From Ornithodoros turicata (Eukaryota; Arthropoda; Arachnida; Ixodida; Argasidae), in assembly GCF_037126465.1 (NCBI RefSeq), contig NC_088203.1, forward strand, positions 90,892,668 to 90,956,667: a stretch of 64,000 nt of DNA, written 5' to 3'. Positions 1 through 11,237 of this stretch are shown here, piece after piece. Below the pieces are notes generated by a model. The model saw only the letters and a program-made list of their open reading frames with translations. It was not told the DNA's origin and did no database searches. The position numbers and the translations under genes are program-made. Numbering within the stretch: position 1 is the stretch's first letter; every line of letters begins with the position of its first letter.

Positions 1-390
1 CCGTAAGGCTCTTCACGAATGGACCCATGACCTCATCCGTGAGGTTCCTCACGAAAGCCCTCACGGCCTCATCCGTGAGGTTCCTCACAATGGGCCTCAC
101 GGCCTCAACCGTGAGGTTCCTCACAAAGGGCCTCACGCCCTCATCGGTGAGGCTCCTCACAAGGGGCCTCACGGCCTCATCTGTGAGGTTCCTCCCGGAA
201 TACGTTGTACCCTCACGTATTGATGGCCTCACGACGACTGGCCTCATGAGGGTCCTCACGGTGGGCCTCAGGAGGGACAATACCTCACGACTGTCCTCAT
301 GAGGAACATTCAGCGTGGTCTGGCCTCACTCACCATCACCTCATCGTCGTGAGGTGAGGGTGAAGCGTCCTCTTGAGTGAGGCCGCCCAG
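1..390. repeat. 36-bp minisatellite rich in GTGAGG/CCTCAC
   Basis: From the left edge to about position 205 a 36-bp unit recurs four to five times. Each unit carries CGTGAGG-TT-CCTCACG, so it contains its own short inverted repeat. From 205 to 390 the same hexamers (CCTCAC and its complement GTGAGG) continue in degenerate order. The apparent 91-codon frame at 27-302 is a 12-residue periodic translation of the repeat and is not taken as a gene. The array is cut by the window start, so its full length is unknown. Confidence 0.8.
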
Positions 391-2116
391 CTATGCACTT
401 GAGCGCTCACTCGCGGCCCTAAACAGTCGACCTGGGTTATCTACGGTTTTGGGTGCCCGATCCCCGCATGAAAGTCTCTTTGCGCTGCGTGCCTTGGTCA
501 CGTTCCTGTATGAAATTGGTGCCGACGATAAGTTTTGACTTTCGTGCCTCTGTTTCCGTTTCTTTTTTCTTTTCTTTTTTTTCTTTTTGACTGCTGTGAC
601 TTTGTGTGACCCATCGTATCTGACAGTTTGCTCTCCCAGTGTCTATTGTACGTTCATGGGTCCAGAGTTGTTTACGCGGTATGGCGTAGCCGACTTCCAT
701 GTTGGTGCTGCCAATTTTCTCCATCTTTTTCTTTTTCACTCACTCACTCACCGTGGCAGTTCACGTCATCAGCTTCCTGGCACTCCTTGAGCAACATTGG
801 TGGGTGAACCCACTAGGATATTCAAGCTCACTAGTTCTAGTTCCGGTTCACTTTAGCCAAACTGAAGTCGTATTTATTTTCGTTGATTCTGTGTGTGCTT
901 CACATGGACTCCAAGGTCGTCGTTGACAGCAGAGACAATGACAAAAAAGAAAAAAACTTTACGTGACAGTAAATGAATTCACTTAGACGATCGCTTAAAA
1001 AGCATGACAAAAGATTCCTGCGCGATATTGCCCGTTGTGTTCGGAAGTCCGCCGGCGCCAAAGGAAGTACGCCTCTTCCGCCTCTCCGCGACTGCTACTA
1101 TTGGCTGGATGAAGAGGGCTTCCGGATCCGTGCTCGATGGCGGCAGCAGGGAGCGGCTGTCGAAGAGTGGCTGGGAACGCCGCCCAACCGTCGCTTTGCG
1201 TCTGGGACGACGCGGCGCCGCATTAAGAAATGCATGCGTGAACAAGTCTTTAGTACTTGCCTAGGATAACGTGAATGTCATGTGTTCACGAGAGGGTGTG
1301 TGTGTGTGTGTGTAAGATTTTAGGAAAAATCTCCATTTCATTGACCATATTCATTATATTGCGCGCATTTCGGGTCAAACACCTAGGCTTCAATGCATTT
1401 TGTTCCTTTTGCACTCAGTTTTCAAAGGCGTAATGCCTTCAGTTGTGCACATGTTCACTGTTTACGTTCGCTCTGTTTTTTATGTTTTTTTCTGTTCTTT
1501 CTTCCTCTTATTTCTGTACCAGTTCTGCATACATCATAGGATCCCGCCAGAGTGTGCGATTATTCAGCTTTAGGTTTGTGTTCTTCATTTTTCTTTTCCT
1601 TTTCTTTCCTTCTTTTTGTTTTCTTTTGCGTTCTTCTTTTCTTTGCCTTTTTTGTCTTCCCCCTTTCACTTCTTTTTTTAATAACAAGCCGGCGTCCATC
1701 TGGCTTACCTTTCCTTTCTTTTTTTTCTTAATAAACATATCCCCCCCCCCCCCGGGAAAATTAAAACTCTCCGCCTCTGCCGCAAGCGATGCTGCCCAGA
1801 CGACCGTTTTACGGGTCGCGCATTCCAAGACACGGCCCGCCCGGCGGCGGACCGCGTTAGTGTATCTTCAGAGAGGAGGAATGACATGCAGTATAGCTCC
1901 AATGGAAGGAGAGGAGAGGAAAAGAGCGTGCGGAGGTCGCGTATCATTGGTAAATTCGTGAGTGTTCAGGTACCACTCCCGCAGAACAATACTGGATCAT
2001 CAAAGGATCATCCATTCTATCCATTGTTACGTCATTTGAACAATTGTAGCACCCAATCAGACTCCAACGGGGGGGGGGGGGGACATAACGTTCTGCACTA
2101 CACTCTTAAAAATGAA
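391..2116. other. Unassigned stretch with simple repeats
   Basis: No gene can be supported. It holds a T-rich tract near 560-590, a GC-rich island at about 1020-1230 that is open in several frames on both strands, a (TG)n run at 1296-1313, a pyrimidine-rich tract at 1480-1735, C13 at 1741-1753 and G14 at 2069-2082. Open frames such as 973-1269 (+) and 1508-1828 (-) have compositionally biased translations and no recognisable motif. Confidence 0.5.
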
Positions 2117-2324
2117 CTTCACCGCATAGGACGCTCCTAGCCAACCACCATCCCGAATGACAACGTTCTTGTCCCTGATTTGTTGAGAACGGGAGGCGGA
2201 GCCCATTTTGTAGCCGTACATAATGTTACATAATAGTCTCCGCCTCTAGTTATCAACAAATCATGGGCGAGAACGTTGTCATTCGGGTTGATGGTTGGCT
2301 AGAAGGGTGCTACATGTGGTGAAG
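2117..2324. mobile_element. Foldback MITE, about 208 bp
   Basis: The left part (CTTCACCGCATAG, then CTAGCCAACCA and AATGACAACGTTCT) recurs as its reverse complement at 2258-2324 (GAACGTTGTCATT, then TGGTTGGCTAG and GTGGTGAAG). The two arms are about 70 bp each with scattered mismatches and indels, around a central region of about 70 bp. No coding sequence is present. The target duplication could not be fixed, so the superfamily is not assigned. Confidence 0.65.
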
Positions 2325-3542
2325 ATACGAACCTGTCGGATTCATCTATACAAAAGGTGTCACAGCCAACAAGATGAAATCGCCGTTTGGAGCCGACACA
2401 GTCGGAGGACTAGCTTGGTAGAGTTCATAGCTCCTTTAAGTGTATATCAATAAATTAATTAATCGTGAAGAGGAGAAAACTGTGCGAAAACAGCGCAAAT
2501 GCTGACCATGCCGAACCCCTTCGTTGTGCGCGGAACACAGAGACAATATTTCGCAACTATTAGAGCAGCATGCAAATGACGTTTCGCAGTGCTCGAAACC
2601 ACATACTTCATTCATCACACAGTCTATCGGAAGCCACCATGCACCACATTTTCGCTGCACGGTGTTTTGGCACCGCGCAATCAAGTTTAGAAAAAATGTG
2701 TTGAAGCAGCAGCTATGAACGGTACGGCGTGACCTACGGTGACCGTACGGTATGGACGGTAGGCCCGAAGCGATCTCCTGCCACAAAGTAACCGAGCACG
2801 AGGAGAGGCTGAGAAATAACGAACAGTTCCATGTAACGTGAGAACAAAACGCCGTACAGAAAGAAACCTCACTTGCTCCCATCCTGTACCCCCGCCCAGT
2901 ACAAACACGCTAAGAATTGTTGAATTCCGTTCACTCGTATTTGTCAACAGCATCCTCATGGAGTCGAGCGTCCCTTCTATGTCAATGCGCTTAATGTAGC
3001 ACAGAAGTCATTTTTAACACCCTGTTTTTCGTTCTGCACAACTGTTAAGTAGGCCAGTAAAATGTACCATGAAAAGTAATTCACCCCACACAGCCAAATT
3101 ATCGCAGAAATTGAATTTAAAGTACGCCACAGAACGCGACCGTGAGCAACGGTGGTGGAGAGCAGTACGAGCCTGTGACCTTGCGCTGACGACATACCGT
3201 GCGCGCTCGCTGATTGGTTCAACTTCAACTTCAACTTTTCTTTATTGAAAGTTAAGAAATAGTGAAACATAGAAATCGGAACCGCAGGGCAAGCCCGTGA
3301 AGCGGTTCCCCTTCAATGATAACAAAGACTTAAGGGAGCGCCATAAAACAACCAATGTCACAAGGAGCAAAGAGAAATGTCTGCTAGGCAGATGTTCAGG
3401 GTTCTGAAGAAGCATTGCACACAGGAAATCTCCGGCGAGACAATGAAATAAAGATATCTTGGATGGCCCTCTGCACTCCTTTAAAACAACGCGCAGTGAT
3501 CGAATTGTTAACGACCAAAAAAGTGAGTCTGAGGCTCTTGTG
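2325..3542. other. Unassigned stretch
   Basis: A 148-codon frame on the minus strand (2436-2882) is Cys- and Ser-rich but matches nothing recognisable and has no evident splice context. A short AACTTC tandem lies near 3221-3238. No other feature is seen. Confidence 0.4.
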
Positions 3543-3614
3543 AAGTTGAGGTTCAAAACTATTCCACACCGTCCATACTCACCGGATTTGGCGTCCTGCG
3601 ATTTTCACTTCTAA
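3543..3614 (+). pseudogene. mariner transposase C-terminal relic
   Basis: A 23-codon stretch ending at a TAA translates to a segment containing PHRPYSPDLASCDFHF. This matches the conserved YSPDLAP-D block that carries the third catalytic aspartate of mariner (D,D34D) transposases. Nothing upstream or downstream extends the similarity, so this is a tiny relic. It is unrelated in position and orientation to the larger mariner relic near 60.3-61.1 kb. Confidence 0.6.
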
Positions 3615-4018
3615 ATAGGGACCTTACTGACAGTCGCTCCCGGAAGCGTGTGTACGAAACACAACGTTTCACATTGTTCGACAGTCTATCTGATCAATTT
3701 GATCTCCCGAAAAGTGATGTACAGGGTTATTCTAGCACGCGTTACACATTTCGGTCGCATTGTAAAAAGAGAAGGGGTTTGGCTCACCCCAAACTTTGCA
3801 GAATGATAGCCATTTGTCTGAAGTTTTCTTAGATTTTTTTTAAAACAAAGCAAAATCTCGCCCCATGCATTCTCAATGGCCTATCCCACACAAACACTGC
3901 CCCTTTTTTTTGTGTGTGTGTGTGTCTGCTTCACATTCACATCATTTCACACAGGCGGCGCTGCCTACAACGATGTGACATGCGCATTCTGACGTTATAC
4001 ACCAATCATCTTGGTCCT
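3615..4018. other. Unassigned stretch
   Basis: Contains a short (TG)n run at about 3911-3925. No gene or mobile element end was recognised. Confidence 0.4.
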
Positions 4019-4026
4019 GTCTTGTT

Positions 4027-4942
4027 CAGAGTTCGAGGTAACTCGTTACAAGTAACTCGTTACTGTAACTAAGTTCCGTTTTTGGTAACTTGTAACTTAA
4101 CTCGGTACTTTTGCGCCGTGGTAACTTTCAGTGGAACTCGTTCCTTTTTCAGGTAACTTTGTCTAAGTAACTTAAGTTAAGTTCCTAGTAACTTTTTACT
4201 CGCTTTTCAATCACATCCACATAATTTATTGCTTTCTCTCCGGTTCCTTCATGGCATTTTTTGCCATAAAACGTGATATTCAATCAATGACAGTATTTTA
4301 TTCAGAAAGTAAGAACCGCTGCCATTGAAATGAAGCTGAACCATTGTGCACCCACAGGGAGTAAGATGCAAAGCATTCGAATAGACCTCTACCAGAGAAA
4401 CGTCATCATGACATTGGTAGACAGAATGAAACCGAAACAAATCGGAAGGAGAGGGCTGGGTTCCACGAATGGGCACTTGTTCTCTGCCTCTCATTGAAGG
4501 AAGAGCAGGACCAAGGGTCGCGTCCCTTTAAGGGAACATATCGTAATCCCCTCAAGACCGTGGCTTTCGGGCGCGACCTTGTTCACTTCTAGCTTCGAGC
4601 GTAGTTCAATTCTACCAAATTTGTGACGCTGTCGAGCACTATGACGTCATTTGTTTACAAACAGGGAGAGGTCTATTGTTGGACATAAACGACAACGATC
4701 TAAGCGTGTTGCACTCCTCCGCAGGCAACTCAAGGTCTAACTCAACTGCTCATGCGCGCTGCACCTGCGTAATGCTATTTTGTGTCTGAAGTAACTTGGA
4801 AGTAACTCGTTCTTTTTTTAAGTAACTCAGTAACTGCGAGTTACGTTTCAGGCTGAAGAACTTCGTTATTAACTTAGTTACATTTTGCACACGGTGACTT
4901 AACGAGTAACGAGTTCTTTTTGACGGGTAACTTTTCAATCTG
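4027..4942 (+). mobile_element. Nonautonomous hAT-type element, copy A (916 bp)
   Basis: The element begins CAGAGTTCGAGGTAACTCG and ends ...AACTTTTCAATCTG, so the ends read CAGA inward from both sides. It is flanked by a perfect 8-bp direct repeat GTCTTGTT (4019-4026 and 4943-4950). An 8-bp target duplication with CAG-type ends is the hallmark of hAT transposons. Both subterminal regions are filled with GTAACTCGTTAC / GTAACGAGTTAC-type motifs, likely transposase binding sites by analogy with other hAT families. No transposase frame is present. A second, inverted copy lies at 7189-8079. Confidence 0.85.
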
Positions 4943-4950
4943 GTCTTGTT

Positions 4951-7180
4951 CTTTGTGTTGGCGCCAGACACGGCTCTTGTTGGCGCCACTTATGTGCAGT
5001 GAAATGCACCCCCCCCCCCACTAAAAAAAAGGGGGATTGGCGTCATACTCTCAACATCTTTCGTCTGCTCTTGCAGTGCATTTCATCAAATCAAAAACTG
5101 CTGCTATGCGCTTGTTATACGCTTGCGTAACTGTGCGCATGGGATTTTTGGCACCATGACCAGTCATTAACGAGGAATAAAATAGCATCGTAGTTTCTGA
5201 ATCGATGTGGTGAGAGGTAATCGTCCCTTTTTTAGCATTCCTCTCTCCAAGGACGATGACGTGAATGATAAAGTCCGGTCGTGGATGATAAAGTCCGGTC
5301 GTGGATGAAGGAAAAACCGCAATAATTCTTCACTGACGGGACAAGAAAACCGCTTCACGATTGGGAGGAATATATAGCTGTGAACGTGGACTACGTCGAA
5401 ACCTAAATGTAGACTCGTAGACAACAAAATATACTTTCATCCTTCTTTTGTTTCACTCGAATCTCTCTTTCGTTTGGGAGTTACGGACGTTTGTGTATAC
5501 TTCCGCCCCTCGTAGCTGCTGTTGTTGTTGTTGTACTTATTCAAGATGCCAAATTCCAACAAACTGACAACAAGTTGAATCCCCAGAAGATCAAATTGTT
5601 GGTTCTCACACCGGGAAAGCGTTTCGAGACGGCCCTTGCCAGCACAGAGTACTACAGGTCGCCGTGACCACATCACGGGCTATTGGTCGCACGATATCGT
5701 GACGTCCCGCGCGCTTACAAAACAAACATCGGTGTACGTGTGTACGGCCCTTTGTATGCGTATGCCGGTCTAAGAAAAAAAAATTACAAGCGATAAGAAT
5801 CGCTCACCTTCTGCGCAAGTGTTTTTTGACGCAAAGAGTTGACTTATTCCATTCACGCGTGTGGTGAATTCACCGCACATCATGTGGTGTCGTGTGGTGA
5901 ATTCACGAGTAATACCAATCGACTCGCGTTGTTTTAGAGTAACTCCCAAATCCTATGGTGCCCAAAGTGTTCATGGGAGAAGGTGCATTTTTTAGTGTCA
6001 TTCATCCGATTTACTGTGTCAAGCCACCACGTGACTTATTCGGAAGAACCAAAGTCCAGTCTTCAGCACGTCCGCTTCCGACTCGGTTGTCTGTTCTTCG
6101 TCCTTCTTCTCAATTGAATGATCCCCTATTGACGCTTACGCAATTCGTCTTGCGTTTCCGCTACTATGTTCACAAAACAACGTATTTAGTTAAGCTGTAA
6201 ACAAATGCGTCTGGATCGAAGCCGCAGTGCAATGAACCGTCCATGCTAGCTGATTTTTTTTTTTTTTTTTGCTCCGCTCGCTTAGCCCCAGTACGGTTGA
6301 AGAAACTCCCCTCGAGTGACAAATATACTTCATGCGGTTAACACATGAGTACGATTTAGAGAAACCGACCATGTGAGAAGAAATGCGTCTAGGCTGGTCT
6401 TGACGTCAAGTTCTCAATAAACGTCCGATTGGTGGAAAGAGCGCACTTCAATTACTTCGGCCCCTCACGGTGAAATGCGAAATTGAAAGAAACCACTCCG
6501 CGTGATGTGATATTGCTCTTAGGAGCATCGTGGAACTGCATATCTTGCTGATCAACGACATTACGTCATCGCCTACTTGAATACTGCTCGGGATAAATCG
6601 TGTGCCTTGGGCAGACTTCATCGGACTCTCGTATTTCGTTTCTTGAAGATATGGCACTCAGCCAACGAGGCGAGACATCATAGAAGAATATAAACTTAGA
6701 GGCACTGAAGCCTCGTGCTGTCTTTCGTTTATTGTTCCCTGTTCATTATTCTTATAGTCCTATTCCTTCTTGCTTAATATATCCATTACGCAGTCAATGC
6801 AAAAAAAAGAAAAGAAAAAGCGGTCATGTTGCTTCCTCTTCTCCCAGCTTGTGTCCCATACGACCCACCCGGAATCAGCATAATAATGTCATTCTCCATC
6901 TTGATATCAGTATTTTAATGACAGCCGTTATGCTTCGAAAGACAGCGGTGATGGGGCGGGAGATTAAGATAATGAAGTTGCAAGACGCGAAAAACACCTC
7001 AAATGAAAGCCTGTTGGTGGCGGCTTCGTCGTCTGTATGCGTATTTCAGTCTGCATGAGGAACAACGGGGAAATGACCCAGTCGCCAAATAGAGGAGCTT
7101 TTTTTTTTTAATAGATGCCTCTTGTGTGTAGCAGGCTATTTTTTGACTGTGTTATCATGAGAAAAGTTGCGGCATTAGCG
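4951..7180. other. Unassigned spacer between the two inverted hAT-type copies
   Basis: About 2.2 kb with no supported gene. It contains C10 near 5009-5018, an imperfect 20-bp tandem (GATGATAAAGTCCGGTCGTG) at about 5263-5303, a (TTG)n tract near 5519-5532, a repeated GTGGTGAATTCAC motif at 5860-5907 and an A/T run near 6255-6270. Confidence 0.4.
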
Positions 7181-7188
7181 ATCACACG

Positions 7189-8079
7189 CATAGATTGAGA
7201 AGTTGCCCGTCAAAAAGAACTCGTGTAAAATGTAACTAAGTTAATCACGAAGTTCTTCAGCCTGAAATGTAACTCGCAGTTACTGAGCTACTTAAAAAAA
7301 GAACGAGTTACTTCCAAGTTACTTCGGACAAAAAATAGCGTTACGCAGGTGCAGCAGTTGAGTTAGGCCTTGAGTTGCCTGCGGACGGGTGCAACACGCT
7401 TAGATCGTTTTCATTTATGTTCAATAATAGACCTCTTCCTGTTTGTAAACAAATGACGTCATAGTGTACCACAGCGCCAAAATTTGGTAGAATTGAACTG
7501 CGCTCGAAGCTAGAGGTGAACAAGGTCGCGCCCGAAAGCCACGGTCTTGAGGGGATTACGATATGGTCCCTTAAAGGGACGCGACCATCGGTCCTACTTT
7601 TCTTTCAATGGGAGGCAGCGAACAAGTGCCCGTTCGTGGAACCCAGCCCTCTCCTTCCGATTTGTTTCGGTTTCATTCTGTCTACCAATGTCATGATGAC
7701 GCTTTTCTGGTATAGAGGTCTATTCGAACGCTTTGCATCTTACGCCCTGTGGGCGCACAATGGTTCTTCATTTCAATGGCAGCGGTTCTTACTTCCTGAA
7801 TAAAATACTGTCATTGATTGAATGTCAGGTTTTATGGCAGAAAATGCCATGAAGGAACCGGAGAGGAAGCAAGAAAATATGTGGACGTGAGTAAAAAGTG
7901 AGTTAAAAGTAACTTGGAACTTAACTTTACTTACTTTGGCAAAGTTGCCTGAAAGAGGAACGAGTTCCTCTGAAAGTTACCACTGCGCAAAAGTACCCAG
8001 TTAAGTTACACGTTACCAAAAAAAGGAACTTAGTTACAGTAACGAGTTACTTGTAACGAGTTATATACCTCGAACTCTG
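7189..8079 (-). mobile_element. Nonautonomous hAT-type element, copy B (891 bp, inverted)
   Basis: This is the reverse complement of copy A along its whole length, including the central block with the CCCTTTAAGGGA-type motif. It is flanked by its own perfect 8-bp direct repeat ATCACACG (7181-7188 and 8080-8087). Its target duplication differs from that of copy A, so the two copies are independent insertions and not a segmental inversion. No transposase is encoded. Confidence 0.85.
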
Positions 8080-8087
8080 ATCACACG

Positions 8088-8466
8088 TTCCACTCCTTAC
8101 CGAGTAAGGAGTGCGCGTCATGACCGGTGTTGGGAGTAATTAGTTAGAGTAATTATTAGAGGGGTAATTACTTATTTCGGTTCCTGATTTGGGGACAGTT
8201 TCGAGGGTGGGATTCCGTGGCAGAGATAAAACAGAGACAACACGCCTAAACTGCCTCTGACTATAGTGACTCTAATGTTTTATCCGTGCGTCTCATTGAC
8301 ACTTTGTCTCTACATCAAAACATGCCATCCATTGCTTTTTAATAAGCGACACTTGTTTTATTGAAAAACCGACGAGACTCTTTTAGGCTGTCCTCAAATA
8401 AGAGGCTTAGATTTGTTCGCGTTCGTCACGTATAGCGCCCATCGGTTTATTTCACAAAGGACCAAG
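8088..8466. other. Unassigned stretch with AGTAATTA motifs
   Basis: Near 8135-8180 the sequence repeats AGTAATTA/GGTAATTAC-like motifs, which resembles an old element end, but no boundary or partner end was found. Confidence 0.3.
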
Positions 8467-8643
8467 CAGTGATTTATCCAGACTCCTCCTAAACCACCCT
8501 AACCCCCCCCCCTCCCGAAATCTGGAGGAGACCCCCTAGAATTTTGAGATTGTGCAATATTTCGTCAAAAGCATGTAAATACACCCCCCTTGCGGAGCCC
8601 CCCCCCTCTCCCCCCAAAGGACGAAAACCTGGATAAATCACTG
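8467..8643. mobile_element. hAT-type MITE, 177 bp
   Basis: Perfect 15-bp terminal inverted repeats, CAGTGATTTATCCAG at 8467-8481 and its complement at 8629-8643. The flanks are GGACCAAG (8459-8466) and TGACCAAG (8644-8651), an 8-bp target duplication with one mismatch. CAGTG ends plus an 8-bp duplication indicate a hAT-type origin. The interior is C-rich and noncoding. A 76-bp relative lies at 25252-25327. Confidence 0.8.
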
Positions 8644-8766
8644 TGACCAAGGACGACACCAAGATTCCGCTTACAAAACAATCAATGAAGTGTCAAAATC
8701 AGGCAAGCAACAGGACCTCCGGTTGCTTAATCTTGAAGGAAAATCTGGCTTTCGAAGCTCTATATG

Positions 8767-8838
8767 GTAGTGTTTTCCGAACTGTGGGTCGCGACCCCTA
8801 GTAGGGTCGTAAGAGATTCCGGGGGGCGTCGCGGAACG
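8767..8838 (+). mobile_element. Possible hAT (Tip100/Zaphod-like) terminal fragment
   Basis: The sequence around GTGGGTCGCGACCCC followed by TAGTAGGGTCG resembles the 'TGTGGGTCGCGACCCAC' subterminal block known from Tip100/Zaphod hAT elements. No opposite end or target duplication was found, so this is only a fragment-level resemblance. Confidence 0.35.
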
Positions 8839-8997
8839 GCACGGGAACATGAAAAAAGGACGTCAAGTGATGTTGATGATACCACTCCCTTTTTCTCTGG
8901 ATAGTGATTAAAGGGGCAATAAACAAATATACAAGGTGGATTCTGTTTCAATGCATTTTGGTACGTTGCCGTCAGTTAACGTTTTCCAAAAATTTTA

Positions 8998-9763
8998 CCT
9001 CTATATGCAATAAGGGGATAAGTCGAATTATCCCCTTTTTAGTATTTTTATTGCAATGACATCTACATACCAGTATGTACCTGCCAAATAAAATTTAGGA
9101 CAGTATCGCAATTTATTGACGAGCTATATAGGAGGGTAAAAAACGGAAAATGCATGCGTGTCAAGGGGATGGACAGCCAGATCATGCCCCTTTTCTATAC
9201 ATGCATACAAATGGCGCAGCTTAAATTTTCCTACGATGCAGAAATCAACTTCGACTTCCGCTCGAAAAACATGTTCTTCCTACTTCCCATGACCGTGTCA
9301 GCAGTGCTACTGAGCGTTGTAATCGGGAAAACGTGTGCACTATGTTAATAAGTCATATTTTGCTGGCCATACAGAACATTATTTTCAAGATTGTGCTCGT
9401 TTAGCAGCACGATAATCACGATCTAGGCTGCTGCAGTGCACAAAAGTAACTTCAGCCATCCTCCCGTCACCATGAAAGTCCGACTCGTGAAAACCGTTTT
9501 CCCTGCACGAAAACCCTATGGGTGAGGTATTATATAGAAAAGGGGGATATGTCATGCTCCTGGATTTTGTTCAATTTCTGTTAAGTCACACACCCAGAAA
9601 CGATGCTAATGGACATGCATGTAGAGTAGACACATGCATATATGTTACACATTTTGTATTTGCGTTATTCGAGGAAACTCATCTGCAATTACCTTACCAA
9701 ATGTTCACTTGCAGTTTTCTCGGTTTGGAATTTTTCGACTTATCCCCTTATTGCATACAGAGG
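8998..9763. mobile_element. 766-bp element with ~30-bp terminal inverted repeats
   Basis: Left end CCTCTATATGCAATAAGGGG continuing with ATAAGTCGAA (8998-9027) is matched by its reverse complement at 9734-9763 with one mismatch in 30. The left end also has a local snapback (GGGGATAA...TTATCCCC). A 64-codon frame at 9154-9348 inside has no recognisable domain. The target duplication is unclear, so the superfamily is unassigned. Confidence 0.7.
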
Positions 9764-10977
9764 CTCAATTGTTATCGCAAGAAAAGTAGATAATGGCTCC
9801 AAACCGACCGAATATTCACTGCACTCTTTCACGCTCATGCCCCACTCTGCGATGCTCTGACGACAACAGTCATGCGTCATTTTGACGTGGCGCACCATCA
9901 ACCATTCAAAATGCGGGACGCTTATACACTGATTTTGTTGTAGTATCGAGAAGTGACGCAAATCCTAAACGGCTTTCCACTTGTCAACCCCAAGATAGCC
10001 AGTTCAAACCGTACCAAAAGCGCGCAGTGTTCCATTTCATGTGCGCACTATGTTTTCATTGCCGTATTGCTCTGCGAGTTCACCGCGATGTTCCCGCAAC
10101 CGGTTCCCATAGCTTGTCTCAACGGGGGCCCGTCATTGGCTAGGACAGCGAAATCTCTCCCATCTCCAGCGCGTGGAATGCGGCGTTGCTATACGTTGGA
10201 ACGTTGTGACGTCACTCCGTTCCGAGGATGAAGGAGAGACTCACGCGGATTAGGTTCTTTGAATGGCACTGTGTCGTGGCAAATACGCTCACTAGAAGTA
10301 AGTTAATTACATATTTGGATATCGTGAGCCACGTTCTTTCATGGAGCACAATAATTGGAGAATGTTTGTAAGTGCTCAAAGGGCGCCATGCCAGTACTGG
10401 TGCTCGAGCACTTACATACGTTATGCGGGCATCCAACGAGCTCCGGCTGATTTTTTTCTTACATAATTGGAGAATGTTCATCGAGCTGTTTAGTGTCCCT
10501 TTAAAATAAATAGAAGCGGTCGCGAACAATGCTCTAGGCGACTATAACCTCTGAACGTATAGGCCAGTTGCAAAATGTGGTCGGCAACACTGTGGGAGCT
10601 AAGACTCAGGGGAGATAAGAGTCATCAACAATGGCGGCTCTGAGAAGCTTCAGTTGCACTCCTCCAGATGGCGCTTCTCGGAAAGCAAATTTGCAAAGCG
10701 CCTACTCACTAACTGTGTGTAACTCACTAAATCTTAGTGTTTCAAAAACAAAATAAGTGTTATATCGCCCTAGAAACAAACCACGTTCAAATTTGCCATG
10801 ATGAAGGACCAACAATAAAAATAATATTTTCGGAATATGTGACTTGATAGAAAGGGCCAACACTTCCTTGAGCCTGAGGATCACACAGACAACACACGGA
10901 AACAACTGGACGACACAGGAGCCTTGTGGCGCGTGTTGTTTGTGCGTTCCTCATGCTCAAGGAAATGTCCCTGTTGA
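9764..10977. other. Unassigned stretch
   Basis: No supported gene. A 14-mer TAATTGGAGAATGT occurs twice (about 10351 and 10465) roughly 115 bp apart. An AATAAA lies at about 10505, without a gene in front of it. Confidence 0.4.
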
Positions 10978-11055
10978 ATATTTCTAGAGGTGTCGACATC
11001 TACATCGCTATCACAGTGATGATGACGATGTAGATGTCGACACCTCTAGAAATAT
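10978..11055. repeat. Perfect 30-bp-arm inverted repeat (hairpin)
   Basis: Arm 10978-11007 is exactly complementary to 11026-11055 with an 18-bp spacer; its core is GAGGTGTCGACATCTACATC. It sits just before the BEL/Pao primer-binding region. A second small hairpin follows (AGCCAGGT at 11066-11073 and ACCTGGCT at 11080-11087). The hairpin may belong to the element's 5' LTR, but the 3' LTR is missing, so this cannot be confirmed. Confidence 0.85.
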
Positions 11056-11121
11056 ATAAATAAATAGCCAGGTGTAAATACCTGGCTATACTTTGTCCAA
11101 GTCTGCGTACTAGTGTTTATA

Positions 11122-11139
11122 TGGTGCCGTGACCAGGAT
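11122..11139 (+). promoter_or_regulatory. BEL/Pao primer-binding region
   Basis: TGGTGCCGTGACCAGGAT closely resembles the TGGTGCCGTGACC... sequence that follows the 5' LTR in BEL/Pao elements. It begins about 115 bp before the gag start codon used here. Confidence 0.6.
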
Positions 11140-11237
11140 ACACTGAACGCTGCCCCCAACGACTCCAACATACTTCCTGCGGAAGTTGAAGACATCGGGT
11201 AAGAGCAGATTGGACGCAGCGTAGCAACAACGTCTAT

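Noticed and set aside
973..1269. Possible exon in a GC-rich island with open frames on both strands
   Set aside because: No recognisable motif, no splice or start context, and several frames on both strands are equally open, which is what GC-rich DNA gives by chance.
2436..2882. 148-codon minus-strand frame
   Set aside because: Cys/Ser-rich with no domain, signal peptide or splice context; the length is within chance for this window.
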